This document shows, in pieces, positions 30,329 to 39,819 of a stretch of DNA of 64,000 nt. Position 1 is the first letter of the stretch. Each line of letters opens with the position of its first letter. Source of the DNA: Ureibacillus sp. (lineage in GTDB: Bacteria > Bacillota > Bacilli > Bacillales_A > Planococcaceae); NCBI GenBank assembly GCA_031178355.1, contig JAPSJC010000008.1:1-64000 (forward strand), read 5' to 3'. Both the position numbers and the translations under genes were made by a program. Below the pieces are notes generated by a model. The model had not been told where the DNA came from. It made no database searches and saw only the letters and a list, made by a program, of their open reading frames with translations.

Positions 30329-32362
30329 CTAATTCGAATCATTTTCTGAGTTAGTTTCATTAGAAGTATTTGGGTCGCTTTCCGAATTTGAATCATCAGT
30401 TGCGTCCGTTGTGTTATTTGGAGCCGATTGGTCCTCAGTTAATTCATTCCCTAAATATAGATGAATTGTACCATCCACTTCAAGTATATTTTCTGGTTCT
30501 GGTAGCTGAGATAAAACAAGCTCCCCTTCACCATGCATTTCAATACGATAAGGGTATTGTAATTTCATTAATTCATCAACTGATAAACCTACTAGATTCG
30601 GTACTCGATCTGTAATTGGATCTCCCCATCGATACTGCTTTTCCATTTGTCCTTCACGATCAACTTTAATTCCAAGTGTGGGTGCAATATCTTCAATTAT
30701 TTGACCTACAATTGGAGCAGCGATTGTACTTCCAAAAACAGTTGCACTTTTTGGATTATCTACAGCCACATAGACAACAACTTCTGGATCATCTGCCGGA
30801 GCAAAGCCTATAAAGGATACAATGTAATTTCCATCCATATACCTTCCATCCTGCACTTTTTGAGCAGTCCCTGTTTTACCACCAATCCTCAATCCATCAC
30901 GGAATGCTTGTCGACCAGATCCATTTGCGACTACTGATTCAAGAGCTTTACGCACTAGTGCAGATGTTTCTTCACTAATCACTTCTTTTTTCATTTGAGG
31001 TGTATTTTCGTGTATTACTTTACCCGTTTCAGTATCATAAATTTTTGATACTACATATGGTGTAAATAGTTTACCACCATTCACTGCTGCTGCAATGGCT
31101 GTAACTTGTTGAATTGGCGTTACGGATATACCTTGACCAAATGATGTGGTTGCATGTTCAACTGGTCCAAAGTTTTCTTCAGCGAATAAAATACCGTTTG
31201 CTTCACCTGGAATATTGGACCCAGTTGCTTCTCCAAAACCAAAGTCTTTAATGTATCCTAATAATTTTTCTGGACCAACACGTTGTCCTAATTCTATAAA
31301 TCCAGGGTTACATGAATTTTCAACTACTTGTAGAAATGTTTCTTCGCCATGTCCTTCACGTTTCCAACAGCGTAGTCGAGCACCTTCAACCATTGTATAA
31401 CCCTTATCGTAAAAGGTATCTTTTTCCAAATCCACTACACCTTCTTCAAGTGCAGCACTAAGCGTAATAATTTTAAATGTGGAACCTGGTTCGTATGTCA
31501 TCCATACTGGCAAATTGCGATTGTAAATGGATTGCTCCACTTCTTCAAAATTGGAAGGATCATAAGTTGGATAGGATGCAAGACCTAAAATCTCACCAGT
31601 CTTAGGATTCATCGCAATGGCTAGAGCTTGATCGGCATCATACTTTGCCATGGCTTGAGATAACTCACGTTCTATTACTTGTTGAACATCCAAATCTATT
31701 GTTAATTCAACAGTAGCTCCTGCCTCCCCATCTCGCCATTCATCATCAACATGGGGCAATGAATTACCAGCAGCGTCAGTAAATAATCGAATAGCTGCAG
31801 ATTTTGAAGTTAATAGTTTGTCATATTGATATTCGATACCAGCTAGTCCTTGTGTATCATACCCAGTAAAGCCAATAAATCTTGATAAGAGCGATCCATA
31901 TGGATAATGTCTTACATAGTCAACTCCACTGTATAGCCCGTCTATTTTTAGTCCTTGAATTTGAACAGCTTGTTCATACGAAATATTTTTCGCCTCTGGT
32001 GCGAGCTTTACTAAATATGCAGTTGAATTCATTTTTTCAAATAGTTTCTGTGCATCTAGATCTAACACTTCTGCTATTTTATTAGCCGCTTCTTTAATAT
32101 TATCATTCTGTGCAGGCATAAAATATAGAGTTGGTGCTAATTTATTTGACACAATAATCTCACCATTTCTATCTGTTATTTCTCCACGCTCAGAAGCGAA
32201 TGGTACCTCTCTATCCCAGTTTTGTTTCGCAAGCTCAGTAAAGTCATCATGTTTTAAGACCTGTACATAAAACAATCGAATAATGACAGCAAGCCCGAAT
32301 AACATGAAGGCATATACTATTAACCTCAACCGTTTTTTAGATATGCTTGAAATCCACTTCAT
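30329..32362 (-). CDS. spoVD: Class B penicillin-binding protein SpoVD (sporulation)
   Basis: Transpeptidase for spore cortex peptidoglycan, partner of SpoVE. Short cytoplasmic N-terminus, one membrane anchor (about residues 13-32), dimerisation domain, and transpeptidase domain with SxxK in EPGSTFKI (about 310), SxN in VENSCNPG (about 365), and KTG in GGKTGTAQ (about 502). One C-terminal PASTA domain (PNLVGLSVDELM), then a Ser/Asp/Asn-rich tail of about 38 residues. The ATG at 32362 follows GAGGTG and matches the family; the ORF track adds 29 spurious codons that would cover a promoter. Confidence 0.9.
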   Translation of the reverse strand: MKWISSISKKRLRLIVYAFMLFGLAVIIRLFYVQVLKHDDFTELAKQNWDREVPFASERGEITDRNGEIIVSNKLAPTLYFMPAQNDNIKEAANKIAEVLDLDAQKLFEKMNSTAYLVKLAPEAKNISYEQAVQIQGLKIDGLYSGVDYVRHYPYGSLLSRFIGFTGYDTQGLAGIEYQYDKLLTSKSAAIRLFTDAAGNSLPHVDDEWRDGEAGATVELTIDLDVQQVIERELSQAMAKYDADQALAIAMNPKTGEILGLASYPTYDPSNFEEVEQSIYNRNLPVWMTYEPGSTFKIITLSAALEEGVVDLEKDTFYDKGYTMVEGARLRCWKREGHGEETFLQVVENSCNPGFIELGQRVGPEKLLGYIKDFGFGEATGSNIPGEANGILFAEENFGPVEHATTSFGQGISVTPIQQVTAIAAAVNGGKLFTPYVVSKIYDTETGKVIHENTPQMKKEVISEETSALVRKALESVVANGSGRQAFRDGLRIGGKTGTAQKVQDGRYMDGNYIVSFIGFAPADDPEVVVYVAVDNPKSATVFGSTIAAPIVGQIIEDIAPTLGIKVDREGQMEKQYRWGDPITDRVPNLVGLSVDELMKLQYPYRIEMHGEGELVLSQLPEPENILEVDGTIHLYLGNELTEDQSAPNNTTDATDDSNSESDPNTSNETNSENDSN

Positions 32363-32387
32363 TCGACATTCACACCTCGTTTTTAAC

Positions 32388-32416
32388 AAGGTATGAAAAA
32401 AATTGGACTTGTATTC
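32388..32416 (-). promoter_or_regulatory. Candidate sigma-E promoter of spoVD
   Basis: Minus strand: GAATACA, 14-bp spacer, CATACCTT, close to the sigma-E consensus (KMATATT, about 14 bp, CATACAnT). RNA start near 32381, about 20 bases before the chosen ATG. spoVD is under sigma-E control in B. subtilis. Confidence 0.6.
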
Positions 32417-32548
32417 TACACAAGTGTTTTTACATAGTAATCTAAACAATACTTTGTCTTATTAAGATCATATATCTCATGAACTTGACTTCACTAAAAA
32501 TATGAATCTAACTCTATGAACCCTCGAGAGAAACCAGGTTACTTGAAA

Positions 32549-34777
32549 TTAATCTTGAGGTAGCTCACCCTCTAAATCTTCTACGTCAAGTGGTGATAAA
32601 AAAGTCTCTTTAGGTGTTTTTAAATTAACCACAATTGGTGAAGATTGATTGACTACCGTTCCGGGAGATACACTTTGACTATCAACATATCCTTCTCCTG
32701 AAATTTCAATATTAAGACCAGATAAAGATTTATATACAAGTACATTTCTTAATGACCAATTTGTGAAATCCGGAATCGTTATCGCACCAGCTGTTTTTAA
32801 ATACACAACACTTCCATTTGTTAATTGCAAATCACCTTTAGGATACTGGTCAAGAATCTCTCCACCTTCTCCAATGATAATTGGATTAAGCCCTACTTCT
32901 CTTAGACTTTGTTCCACTTCGACTGTATTTTTAGAAACATATTTACCAAGTTTCGTAGTTTCTACTTCTACAACATTTTCCGGGTCAATATTTAAATATT
33001 TAAGACTGCTTTCCATAACTGATGTGAAGACTTCAGATACTGGATCTGAACCGGTTTCTCCAAGTTCTAATTGAGGTCTTTTTACAGCCACATACATAAT
33101 CAACTGTGGGTCATCAACAGGTGCCATTCCTAAAAATGAATATAAATAGTTATTTTGACCAGTTAAGTATCCACCAGCTCCACTAGAATCTGCTACATAT
33201 GCAGTCCCAGTTTTACCAGCAACATCATAACCATCAATTTTATATTTTTGAGCTGACCCAGCTTCAGATGTAACGGTTGTAGCTAAAATATCCCGTACAT
33301 GTTTAGCTGTTTCAGCAGAAATTGGATTCTCTTTTACGATTGGCTCTTGTTGCTTGATTACTTTACCTTCGGAATCTACTAAGCTATCAATTACATATGG
33401 TTGCAGCATTTCCCCATCATTCGCAATTGCTGTCATTGCTTGAATTAATTGTATTGGTGTGACTGTTGAACCTTGTCCATATGTTGTTGTAACATAGTCA
33501 ATTGGATAATCGGTTAAAATCTTCCCACTAACCTCGCCTGGTAAGTCAATGCCAGTCGGTTTTCCAAAGCCAAATTTATTCAAGTAGTCAACGAACCGTT
33601 CATTTCCGATATCCTCTAACAAATATGCCATTAATGTATTTGAAGAACGCTGTATTCCTTCTAAATAAGTAATAGGTCCCCAACCAACATAGTTATGATC
33701 TCGAATTGTTCTATCTAATAAAGTATAGGAACCAGATTGATAGATATTATTTGGATTCCATTTTCCTGTTTCTATCGCTGTTGCGAGTGTGAAAATTTTC
33801 ATTGTAGAACCTGGCTCTAGAATCTTTTGGGTTGCTGTATTCAACCAATCGTCTAAACCGATACGATTTTCCGGGTCAAATGTTGGACGTTGGCTCATTG
33901 CTAAAATTTCCCCTGTTTTTGGATTTGCAATAATAGCAATCATTGTTTCAGGTTCATATTCTTTAAACACTTCTGTCATGGATTCTTCTAAAAAGTTTTG
34001 AATTGTTTTATCAATCGTTAAATAAATATCACTACCATTTTTGGCAGGTTTCACCATTTTTTCACTATTTGGTAGTAAATATTTAAATGCATCACTTTTA
34101 TATTGCATTGTTCCATCTATTCCGGTTAACTCCTCATTATAGAACAGTTCTAGGCCCATCTTCCCTACAGTTTTTATTGTATCTTGACCTTCGGGTTGTT
34201 CCTTTAGTGCAAATCCGATTAAATGTGAGGCAAATGGGCCATTTGGATAATATCTCTTTGTATCGCTTGTAAATAAAATACCCGGTAAATTTTCTTCTTC
34301 AATTGCAGTTTTTATTTCGTGACTAATACTACGGCCAGCAGAACCAAATTCAACTTGGTATGGTTGTTTTAACTCTCCGTTTTTATCTTGTATTTTCTTC
34401 GTTAGCTGCTTATATATTTCTTGTTCATCCATTTGAATATGGTTCGCTAGTACTTCTGCGGTTTTCTGCGGGTCAATAACATGTCGTGGATTTTCTTTAT
34501 TTGTAGTAGCTTGTGGACTAACTACAGCAATTAGACGGTAGCTTAGTGTATCTTCTGCAATAACATTGCCATTCCGATCTAGAATTTTTCCCCGTTCCGC
34601 CGTAAGTACTGCTTCCTTTTCATATAGTGCGGCAGCCTTTGCTTCCAATACTTGTCCATTCACAACACCGGTTGTTTGAATATGCACAATTCTAATAAAC
34701 AATGCAAAAAAGAGCCCTCCATAAATAATAAACATTAGAAAGGCTCCCCATTGGAATCGAAATTTTTTCTTTTTCAT
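32549..34777 (-). CDS. pbpB: Class B penicillin-binding protein 2B (septal)
   Basis: Essential division transpeptidase. Basic N-terminus, membrane anchor (about residues 12-31), dimerisation domain starting AERGKILDRNGNVIAED, and transpeptidase domain with SxxK in EPGSTMKI (about 323), SxN in RSSNTLMA (about 380), and KTG in AGKTGTAYV (about 525). Two C-terminal PASTA-like repeats follow (about 615-725). 742 aa. Its start overlaps the ftsL stop by 4 bases. Confidence 0.95.
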   Translation of the reverse strand: MKKKKFRFQWGAFLMFIIYGGLFFALFIRIVHIQTTGVVNGQVLEAKAAALYEKEAVLTAERGKILDRNGNVIAEDTLSYRLIAVVSPQATTNKENPRHVIDPQKTAEVLANHIQMDEQEIYKQLTKKIQDKNGELKQPYQVEFGSAGRSISHEIKTAIEEENLPGILFTSDTKRYYPNGPFASHLIGFALKEQPEGQDTIKTVGKMGLELFYNEELTGIDGTMQYKSDAFKYLLPNSEKMVKPAKNGSDIYLTIDKTIQNFLEESMTEVFKEYEPETMIAIIANPKTGEILAMSQRPTFDPENRIGLDDWLNTATQKILEPGSTMKIFTLATAIETGKWNPNNIYQSGSYTLLDRTIRDHNYVGWGPITYLEGIQRSSNTLMAYLLEDIGNERFVDYLNKFGFGKPTGIDLPGEVSGKILTDYPIDYVTTTYGQGSTVTPIQLIQAMTAIANDGEMLQPYVIDSLVDSEGKVIKQQEPIVKENPISAETAKHVRDILATTVTSEAGSAQKYKIDGYDVAGKTGTAYVADSSGAGGYLTGQNNYLYSFLGMAPVDDPQLIMYVAVKRPQLELGETGSDPVSEVFTSVMESSLKYLNIDPENVVEVETTKLGKYVSKNTVEVEQSLREVGLNPIIIGEGGEILDQYPKGDLQLTNGSVVYLKTAGAITIPDFTNWSLRNVLVYKSLSGLNIEISGEGYVDSQSVSPGTVVNQSSPIVVNLKTPKETFLSPLDVEDLEGELPQD

Positions 34778-35139
34778 TCTCCCGGCACTACCTTTACATT
34801 TTTCTCATTTAGAGTTAAACCGAGTGCTTTTGCTTTTTCCATAATCCGATCATAATTCGATAGTTCTGCAACTTTAACTTTCAAATCGACGTTTTGTTTA
34901 GATATTTCTGAGATTTGATTTTGAATGTCTTGAATTTCAATTGTAGTCTGTTGTATTGAACTTTGCTTTTGTAATACTACAACTGCCATTAACGCCATCA
35001 CAACTACAAATGCAATATAAAGTAACTTTTCTTTTGCTGTAACTCGCTTTTTCTTTTTTACAGGTTGAATGGTATGTTTTGGCACTTGAACTACAGGTTG
35101 TTCAACATATGTTTGAAATTGCCTTGCTCTTACCGCCAT
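34774..35139 (-). CDS. ftsL: Cell division protein FtsL
   Basis: 121-aa bitopic protein of the septal complex. Basic cytoplasmic N-terminus (PVKKKKRVTAKEKLLY), transmembrane segment (about residues 40-58), then extracytoplasmic leucine-zipper-like coiled coil (about 62-110). It sits between rsmH and pbpB with almost no gaps, indicating cotranscription. Confidence 0.93.
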   Translation of the reverse strand: MAVRARQFQTYVEQPVVQVPKHTIQPVKKKKRVTAKEKLLYIAFVVVMALMAVVVLQKQSSIQQTTIEIQDIQNQISEISKQNVDLKVKVAELSNYDRIMEKAKALGLTLNEKNVKVVPGE

Positions 35140-36090
35140 TTAACCACGTCCTTTTTCATTTATTTTTTCAGCAATTCGTAGTTTCGCTGATCTTGATCGA
35201 TTGTTATTTTCCAATTCTTCTTCCGTCGGTAGAATTGGCTTCCTAGTTACAAGTTTTAACGTTGGTTTAAACTCATCAGGTACTACCGGCAATCCCGGAG
35301 GTAAATCTGGTAAGGATGATTCTTCCTTAAAAATTGTTTTTGTTAATCGATCCTCTAATGAATGGAAGGTTATAACACTTATGCGTCCTCCAACTTTTAA
35401 TAATTCAATTGCATCTACTAACGAGTCTTCAGCTGCACCGAGTTCATCGTTCACTGCAATTCTAATAGCTTGGAAAATTCTTTTTGCTGGATGTCCACCT
35501 TTTCTACGTGCTGGTGCTGGAATGCCTTCCTTAATCAATTCAACTAGTTGACCCGTTGTTTCAATTGGAGCATTTTTTCTTGCTTCTTCAATTTTCCGAG
35601 CAACTTGTTTAGAGAATTTTTCCTCACCATAGCGGAAAAAGATTCGAACTAAATCCTCATACGGCCATTCATTAACCACATGAAATGCACTCACTTCTGC
35701 ATGTTGATCCATACGCATATCTAACGGTGCATCATGGTGATAACTAAACCCACGTTCTGGTGTATCAAGTTGTGGAGAAGAAACTCCTAAATCGTATAGA
35801 ATGCCATCAACCTTATAGATATCGATCTTTTCAAGTTCTTCTTTGATATAACGGAAATTAGAGTGTATAAACGTCACACGATCTAAATAGTTTGCAAGTC
35901 TTTGTTTCGCATGTTCTATCGCTGTTATATCTTGATCGAAACAGATTAATCGTCCTTCAGTGGAAAGTTGTTGCACTAAATACGCGCTGTGCCCCGCTCC
36001 ACCTAACGTACAATCCACATAAATTCCATCAGGTTTGATGTCCAATCCATCAACTGTTTCTTTTAGTAATACGGTTGTATGATCGAACAA
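35140..36090 (-). CDS. rsmH: 16S rRNA (cytosine-1402-N4)-methyltransferase
   Basis: SAM-dependent rRNA methyltransferase, also called MraW. N-terminus [18 protein letters not shown]-binding [14 protein letters not shown] (about residue 25), [10 protein letters not shown] (about 100), and [12 protein letters not shown] (about 233). 316 aa. It follows mraZ in its invariant dcw position. Confidence 0.96.
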   Translation of the reverse strand: MFDHTTVLLKETVDGLDIKPDGIYVDCTLGGAGHSAYLVQQLSTEGRLICFDQDITAIEHAKQRLANYLDRVTFIHSNFRYIKEELEKIDIYKVDGILYDLGVSSPQLDTPERGFSYHHDAPLDMRMDQHAEVSAFHVVNEWPYEDLVRIFFRYGEEKFSKQVARKIEEARKNAPIETTGQLVELIKEGIPAPARRKGGHPAKRIFQAIRIAVNDELGAAEDSLVDAIELLKVGGRISVITFHSLEDRLTKTIFKEESSLPDLPPGLPVVPDEFKPTLKLVTRKPILPTEEELENNNRSRSAKLRIAEKINEKGRG

Positions 36091-36121
36091 TGTAAATACT
36101 CCTTTTTTGGCGTTAGTTTAA

Positions 36122-36553
36122 CTAGAAGTCAAAGCCAATTAAATTTTCTGCTATATCATTGAAAGAATCTTCTGCTTCGTTGAAATAAGTTGCCCAAGCT
36201 TCTTTTGCCCATATTTCAATTTTGCTCGAAACACCTATAACAACACATTCTTTCTCAATGTTAGCGTAAGTAGCAAGTGGTGATGGTATATTAATACGCC
36301 CTTGTTTATCTATTTCAACTTCTGTTGCTCCTGAGAAAAAGAATCTAGCAAATGCTCTAGCATCCTTCTTCGTCATAGGCAATTGTTTTAACTTTTCTTC
36401 GAGTTTTCGCCATTCATCCATAGGATAGCCAAATAGACAGTTATCAAGTCCACGTGTAATTACAAAAGTATTTCCTAAATCCTCTCGAAATTTAGAGGGA
36501 ACAATTAGTCGACCTTTTGTATCAACGGAATGTTGATATTCTCCCATGAACAT
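36122..36553 (-). CDS. mraZ: Transcriptional regulator MraZ
   Basis: AbrB-like dcw cluster regulator with two MraZ domains: [22 protein letters not shown] at the N-terminus and [22 protein letters not shown] near residue 80. The ATG at 36553 lies behind GGGGTGAG and gives 143 aa; the ORF track adds a GTG three codons earlier. Its likely binding boxes lie just upstream. Confidence 0.95.
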   Translation of the reverse strand: MFMGEYQHSVDTKGRLIVPSKFREDLGNTFVITRGLDNCLFGYPMDEWRKLEEKLKQLPMTKKDARAFARFFFSGATEVEIDKQGRINIPSPLATYANIEKECVVIGVSSKIEIWAKEAWATYFNEAEDSFNDIAENLIGFDF

Positions 36554-36582
36554 GCTACTCACCCCACTTTAGTAAATAATGT

Positions 36583-36607
36583 ACCACATTCCCCCACTTT
36601 CCTCCAC
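36583..36607 (-). promoter_or_regulatory. MraZ-binding repeats upstream of mraZ
   Basis: Minus strand holds GTGGAGGAAA GTGGGGGAAT GTGGTACATT: three GTGG repeats at exact 10-bp spacing, one helical turn apart. This matches the known MraZ operator architecture. A fourth GTGGGG lies next to the ribosome binding site. An extended -10-like TGGTACATT overlaps the third repeat. Confidence 0.75.
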
Positions 36608-36697
36608 AATTTTTACTAAATTATTGGCAACTTTTAATAATCCATACACTTAGCCTTATGGGGGAATTTTGGAATATGAAAAATGGCATAAAAAAAG

Positions 36698-36720
36698 AGT
36701 TATCTCTCAAAGAGATAACT
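36698..36720 (-). terminator. Intrinsic terminator of bshC
   Basis: AGTTATCTCT/AGAGATAACT stem followed by TTTTTTT on the minus strand; 10 bases after the bshC stop, it isolates bshC from mraZ. Confidence 0.88.
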
Positions 36721-36731
36721 CGATCTATACA

Positions 36732-38348
36732 CTACAAACGAACTAAATAATGAACATTTGAAGTCTTAATAGGTAATTGCAATAGATCCTTAATTAATGT
36801 TGGTCCATAAATATTTAAGTATTGATATGGATTAAACACACGTTCTTGATAATTATCATTTGGATAAATCTCTGAAGATATCGTCTTAAATTGACGAATG
36901 ATTTTATCATGCTTTATGAGAACCTGTTGTTCAATCTTTGTTTTCAAATAATTTAATTGAGTTAGATGATAGGTTTTATTTTTTTCAACGATTTCTTCTA
37001 GATGTAGCTCTTGTTCATTTAAATGTTGTAATAAAACTTGATACTTTTCATCAAGGATATCATTTAAGTGCTCTAACTGCTTAATTGCTTCTTCGTCTTG
37101 TACACTTTGAATGAACGCTTTTTTCATTTCTGGTACTTTTCCATTGAATACGTCTTCAACCGTCAACTGATACTCTTGCAATAATTGATCAACCTGACGA
37201 GTAACAAGTGTTAAATTTAGCCTCGGCACAATAATTGGCATTTGTAAATCTAATACGGTAAAGGCATCTTTTAATGTTGCCCAATACGCTAGTTCCCCAG
37301 GTCCACCAACAAACGCTAAAACTGGTATTGTCATCTCTTGCATTAACGGTCTAGTGACAACATTATTACTTAATTGCTCCGGGTTTTGTTTTGCAATTTC
37401 TAGTAACTCTTCTTTTGTGAATGTCACATTAGCAGTAGCATTGATAAACAAATTTTCTTTACGTTCTAATAAGAAACGTTCTCCATCTCGTACAAAGAAT
37501 AGATTTGCGTTATCAATACTTGCTTCTATAGGAGTTCCATAGCCAGAGTCATTTAACAATAGTTCCTTTTGAACAACTGCCTCCGCAATATTTTCATTGT
37601 TTTTAATGATTTGACCGAAAAAGTCGGACTCAAATTTACGAAATGGAACAAAAGCTGCATCAATCATTAATAAACCTTCGTTTTTAAATAATGAATTCAT
37701 GCATCTTACAAAGAATTCAGTAAATGTCTTACTTTCATCTATGGAATCGAGCATAAATTGATACAAACTTTGGGTATATGCCGTTTCTCCAAAATCTTTA
37801 AAAATTTCATCGATTGTTTTTTGCAATTCTTGTTTGTTTATTTCTGTTGTTGATGCCATCGTTTTACGGTTTTTACGTTCACTGTAGACACGTTTTTTCG
37901 GTTCTGCTTTTACAATCGTATACGTATGGTTAATTTCTTCTATGTCATGGTCTTCTCCAGCAACCCAGAATAACGGAATTACTTTCAAACCCAATTTTTC
38001 CGATTGTTCTTTTGCAAGTAAAATGACTGAAATTGCCTTATGAACAGAGTAAAGTGGACCGGTTAATATGCCAGCTTGTTGCCCCCCCACGATTACGGGC
38101 GACCCATCAGCTAAGTAAGATAAATTTTCATTCACTTTCTCAGATAAACCAAATGGTTCCATAAATGAACGAATAATATCACTTAATCGTTTTGTATCAT
38201 ATTGTTTCGTCTTTAAATAATCAACTCGCTTTTGATAAGATTCTTCACGTAATTGATATTCAAAAAATGTATGTAACGTTACGTTACCTGACCAATATGC
38301 AGATAACAATTTATTGTTAACTGGCAATGCTATCTGTTCCAGTTTCAT
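36732..38348 (-). CDS. bshC: Putative cysteine ligase BshC (bacillithiol synthesis)
   Basis: Last step of bacillithiol synthesis, adding cysteine to GlcN-malate. 538 aa, family length. Rossmann-like motif SPVIVGGQQAGILTGPLYSVHKAI (about residue 85), FWVAGEDHDIEEINHTY (about 127), and FVGGPGELAYWATLK (about 333); a long coiled-coil region near residues 400-480 is typical. AGGAG precedes the ATG. Its presence indicates bacillithiol rather than glutathione as the main thiol. Confidence 0.93.
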   Translation of the reverse strand: MKLEQIALPVNNKLLSAYWSGNVTLHTFFEYQLREESYQKRVDYLKTKQYDTKRLSDIIRSFMEPFGLSEKVNENLSYLADGSPVIVGGQQAGILTGPLYSVHKAISVILLAKEQSEKLGLKVIPLFWVAGEDHDIEEINHTYTIVKAEPKKRVYSERKNRKTMASTTEINKQELQKTIDEIFKDFGETAYTQSLYQFMLDSIDESKTFTEFFVRCMNSLFKNEGLLMIDAAFVPFRKFESDFFGQIIKNNENIAEAVVQKELLLNDSGYGTPIEASIDNANLFFVRDGERFLLERKENLFINATANVTFTKEELLEIAKQNPEQLSNNVVTRPLMQEMTIPVLAFVGGPGELAYWATLKDAFTVLDLQMPIIVPRLNLTLVTRQVDQLLQEYQLTVEDVFNGKVPEMKKAFIQSVQDEEAIKQLEHLNDILDEKYQVLLQHLNEQELHLEEIVEKNKTYHLTQLNYLKTKIEQQVLIKHDKIIRQFKTISSEIYPNDNYQERVFNPYQYLNIYGPTLIKDLLQLPIKTSNVHYLVRL

Positions 38349-38420
38349 CCCATAATCTCCTCTACTATCTGTAAAACCAGTTTGATATGTGCTGGTTAAA
38401 TTATTTCAAATTCATAGTAT

Positions 38421-38448
38421 ATTGTAAACCTTTATCATGTGACTGCAA
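38421..38448 (-). promoter_or_regulatory. Sigma-A promoter of bshC
   Basis: TTGCAG, 16-bp spacer, TACAAT on the minus strand in the gap after the DUF3397 gene. Confidence 0.6.
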
Positions 38449-38458
38449 AAGAAAATGC

Positions 38459-38851
38459 TTATGAAAAGAAAACATATGTAATAATTTTATGAAGCATACC
38501 AACAAACCATATTAATATGTATGCTACCATTAATACGATAAAATAAAATCTCCAAACTTTTTTTACCAATGGCAATATTTCAATTTCTTTTTTTGATTTC
38601 CAATCAATATATGTAAATATAATTGCAATAATTATTGCAGCCGATATAATCCACACACTTAAATTAATATTCCACAAGCTACTAATAAAGAGTGGTACCG
38701 ATAAAAATAATACAAAAGTTGTTACATCTGCAGCTAACCCAAAAGATTTTACTTCACTCTTTTTTTTCTTTCGACAAATGAAATAAATGAATAGTAAAAG
38801 TAATATTGGAAATATGATTATAAAGCTTACTAAATATAAGAGAATACTCAC
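38459..38851 (-). CDS. DUF3397-family membrane protein
   Basis: 130-aa protein with four predicted transmembrane segments and a short basic loop (CRKKKKSEVK, about residues 26-35). The length and conserved position between panE and bshC fit the DUF3397 family of Bacillales. No catalytic motif; function unknown. The start overlaps the panE stop, so it is probably cotranscribed with it. Confidence 0.75.
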   Translation of the reverse strand: MSILLYLVSFIIIFPILLLLFIYFICRKKKKSEVKSFGLAADVTTFVLFLSVPLFISSLWNINLSVWIISAAIIIAIIFTYIDWKSKKEIEILPLVKKVWRFYFIVLMVAYILIWFVGMLHKIITYVFFS

Positions 38852-39750
38852 ATGTTCTCAACTCCCTTCTCTTCTAACGCTTTCGTCAAGTAATATAAAG
38901 TTTGTAAAGTTGGTAATTTATTGCCTTTTAATGCAGCTTTCTTTATAAGCGCTCCAACGATTGTTTCTACTTCTGTTGGTCGATTGTTTAACATATCGGC
39001 TAACATAGAAGATGTATTGGTTGCTGTTTTATTACATAAGTTTTGTACGTCATCAAAATGAAAATTCTCCATTTCAATTGGGAAAGCATTCTTAAACTCT
39101 TCAAATAATAATTCAAGTAAACACAATGTAGATTCTCTTTCATTGAGATAACCATTTTTCACGTTTAATATTGCAGTGAGTGGGTTAATAAAACAATTAA
39201 GTAGTGCCTTTTCAAATAGCATTTGTTCTGCATTTTCTACATTTTCAATTTGAAAATTTGAAAACTCAATATTCTTTAAAAGCGAATAGAGTTCCTTATT
39301 TCCCCTTCCAACTGCCAGTTTAAGTACACCCAACCCTCTATGGATTACAGTAAAATCATTTACAACTTGAGCGCCAAATTGACATGAGCCAAATGCAATG
39401 TTTTTTTGTGGTAATGTTAAAACTTCTTCATAATGAGCTAATCCATTCTGTAAAAAGATTAATGGTATATTTTCATTTAGAGCATTTAAGAGTGGATAAA
39501 TCGATTTTAATTGACCATATTTAACAGCTACAATAACTATTGTTTCTGTTTTCAATTGGGGGAATTGAATTGAACTATTCAACGTCAATCGTTCTACAGA
39601 ATGATCAATGTTAATTCGATGTAAACCTTGTTGATTTATTGAATCTGCCTGAGCTTGTCTTCTTGTAACTAATGTAACACGATTATCCTTTGATAAATAG
39701 CTCGCTACAAGCATTCCAACAGCTCCAGCACCTAAAATAACTACATCCAC
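38848..39750 (-). CDS. panE: 2-dehydropantoate 2-reductase
   Basis: NADPH-dependent reduction of ketopantoate in pantothenate (CoA) synthesis. N-terminal Rossmann motif VILGAGAVGMLVASYL, then VAVKYGQL (about residue 75), and the C-terminal ApbA_C domain with NCFINPLTAILNVKNG (about 180). The ATG at 39765 lies within the GGAGG sequence; the GTG at 39750, eight bases after GGAGG, begins MDVVILGAG like other family members and gives 300 aa. The B. subtilis counterpart in this place is ylbQ. Several ketopantoate reductase paralogues may exist, so substrate is inferred. Confidence 0.85.
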   Translation of the reverse strand: MDVVILGAGAVGMLVASYLSKDNRVTLVTRRQAQADSINQQGLHRINIDHSVERLTLNSSIQFPQLKTETIVIVAVKYGQLKSIYPLLNALNENIPLIFLQNGLAHYEEVLTLPQKNIAFGSCQFGAQVVNDFTVIHRGLGVLKLAVGRGNKELYSLLKNIEFSNFQIENVENAEQMLFEKALLNCFINPLTAILNVKNGYLNERESTLCLLELLFEEFKNAFPIEMENFHFDDVQNLCNKTATNTSSMLADMLNNRPTEVETIVGALIKKAALKGNKLPTLQTLYYLTKALEEKGVENM

Positions 39751-39780
39751 AATTAAATCCTCCATTTACAGTACGTGAAA

Positions 39781-39803
39781 AGGTCTACCTACTTGGCAGA
39801 CCT
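39781..39803 (-). terminator. Hairpin terminator upstream of panE
   Basis: AGGTCTGCC...GGTAGACCT stem followed by TTTT on the minus strand. It probably once ended the decayed gene upstream. Confidence 0.7.
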
Positions 39804-39819
39804 CTTAATTTTATCCATA

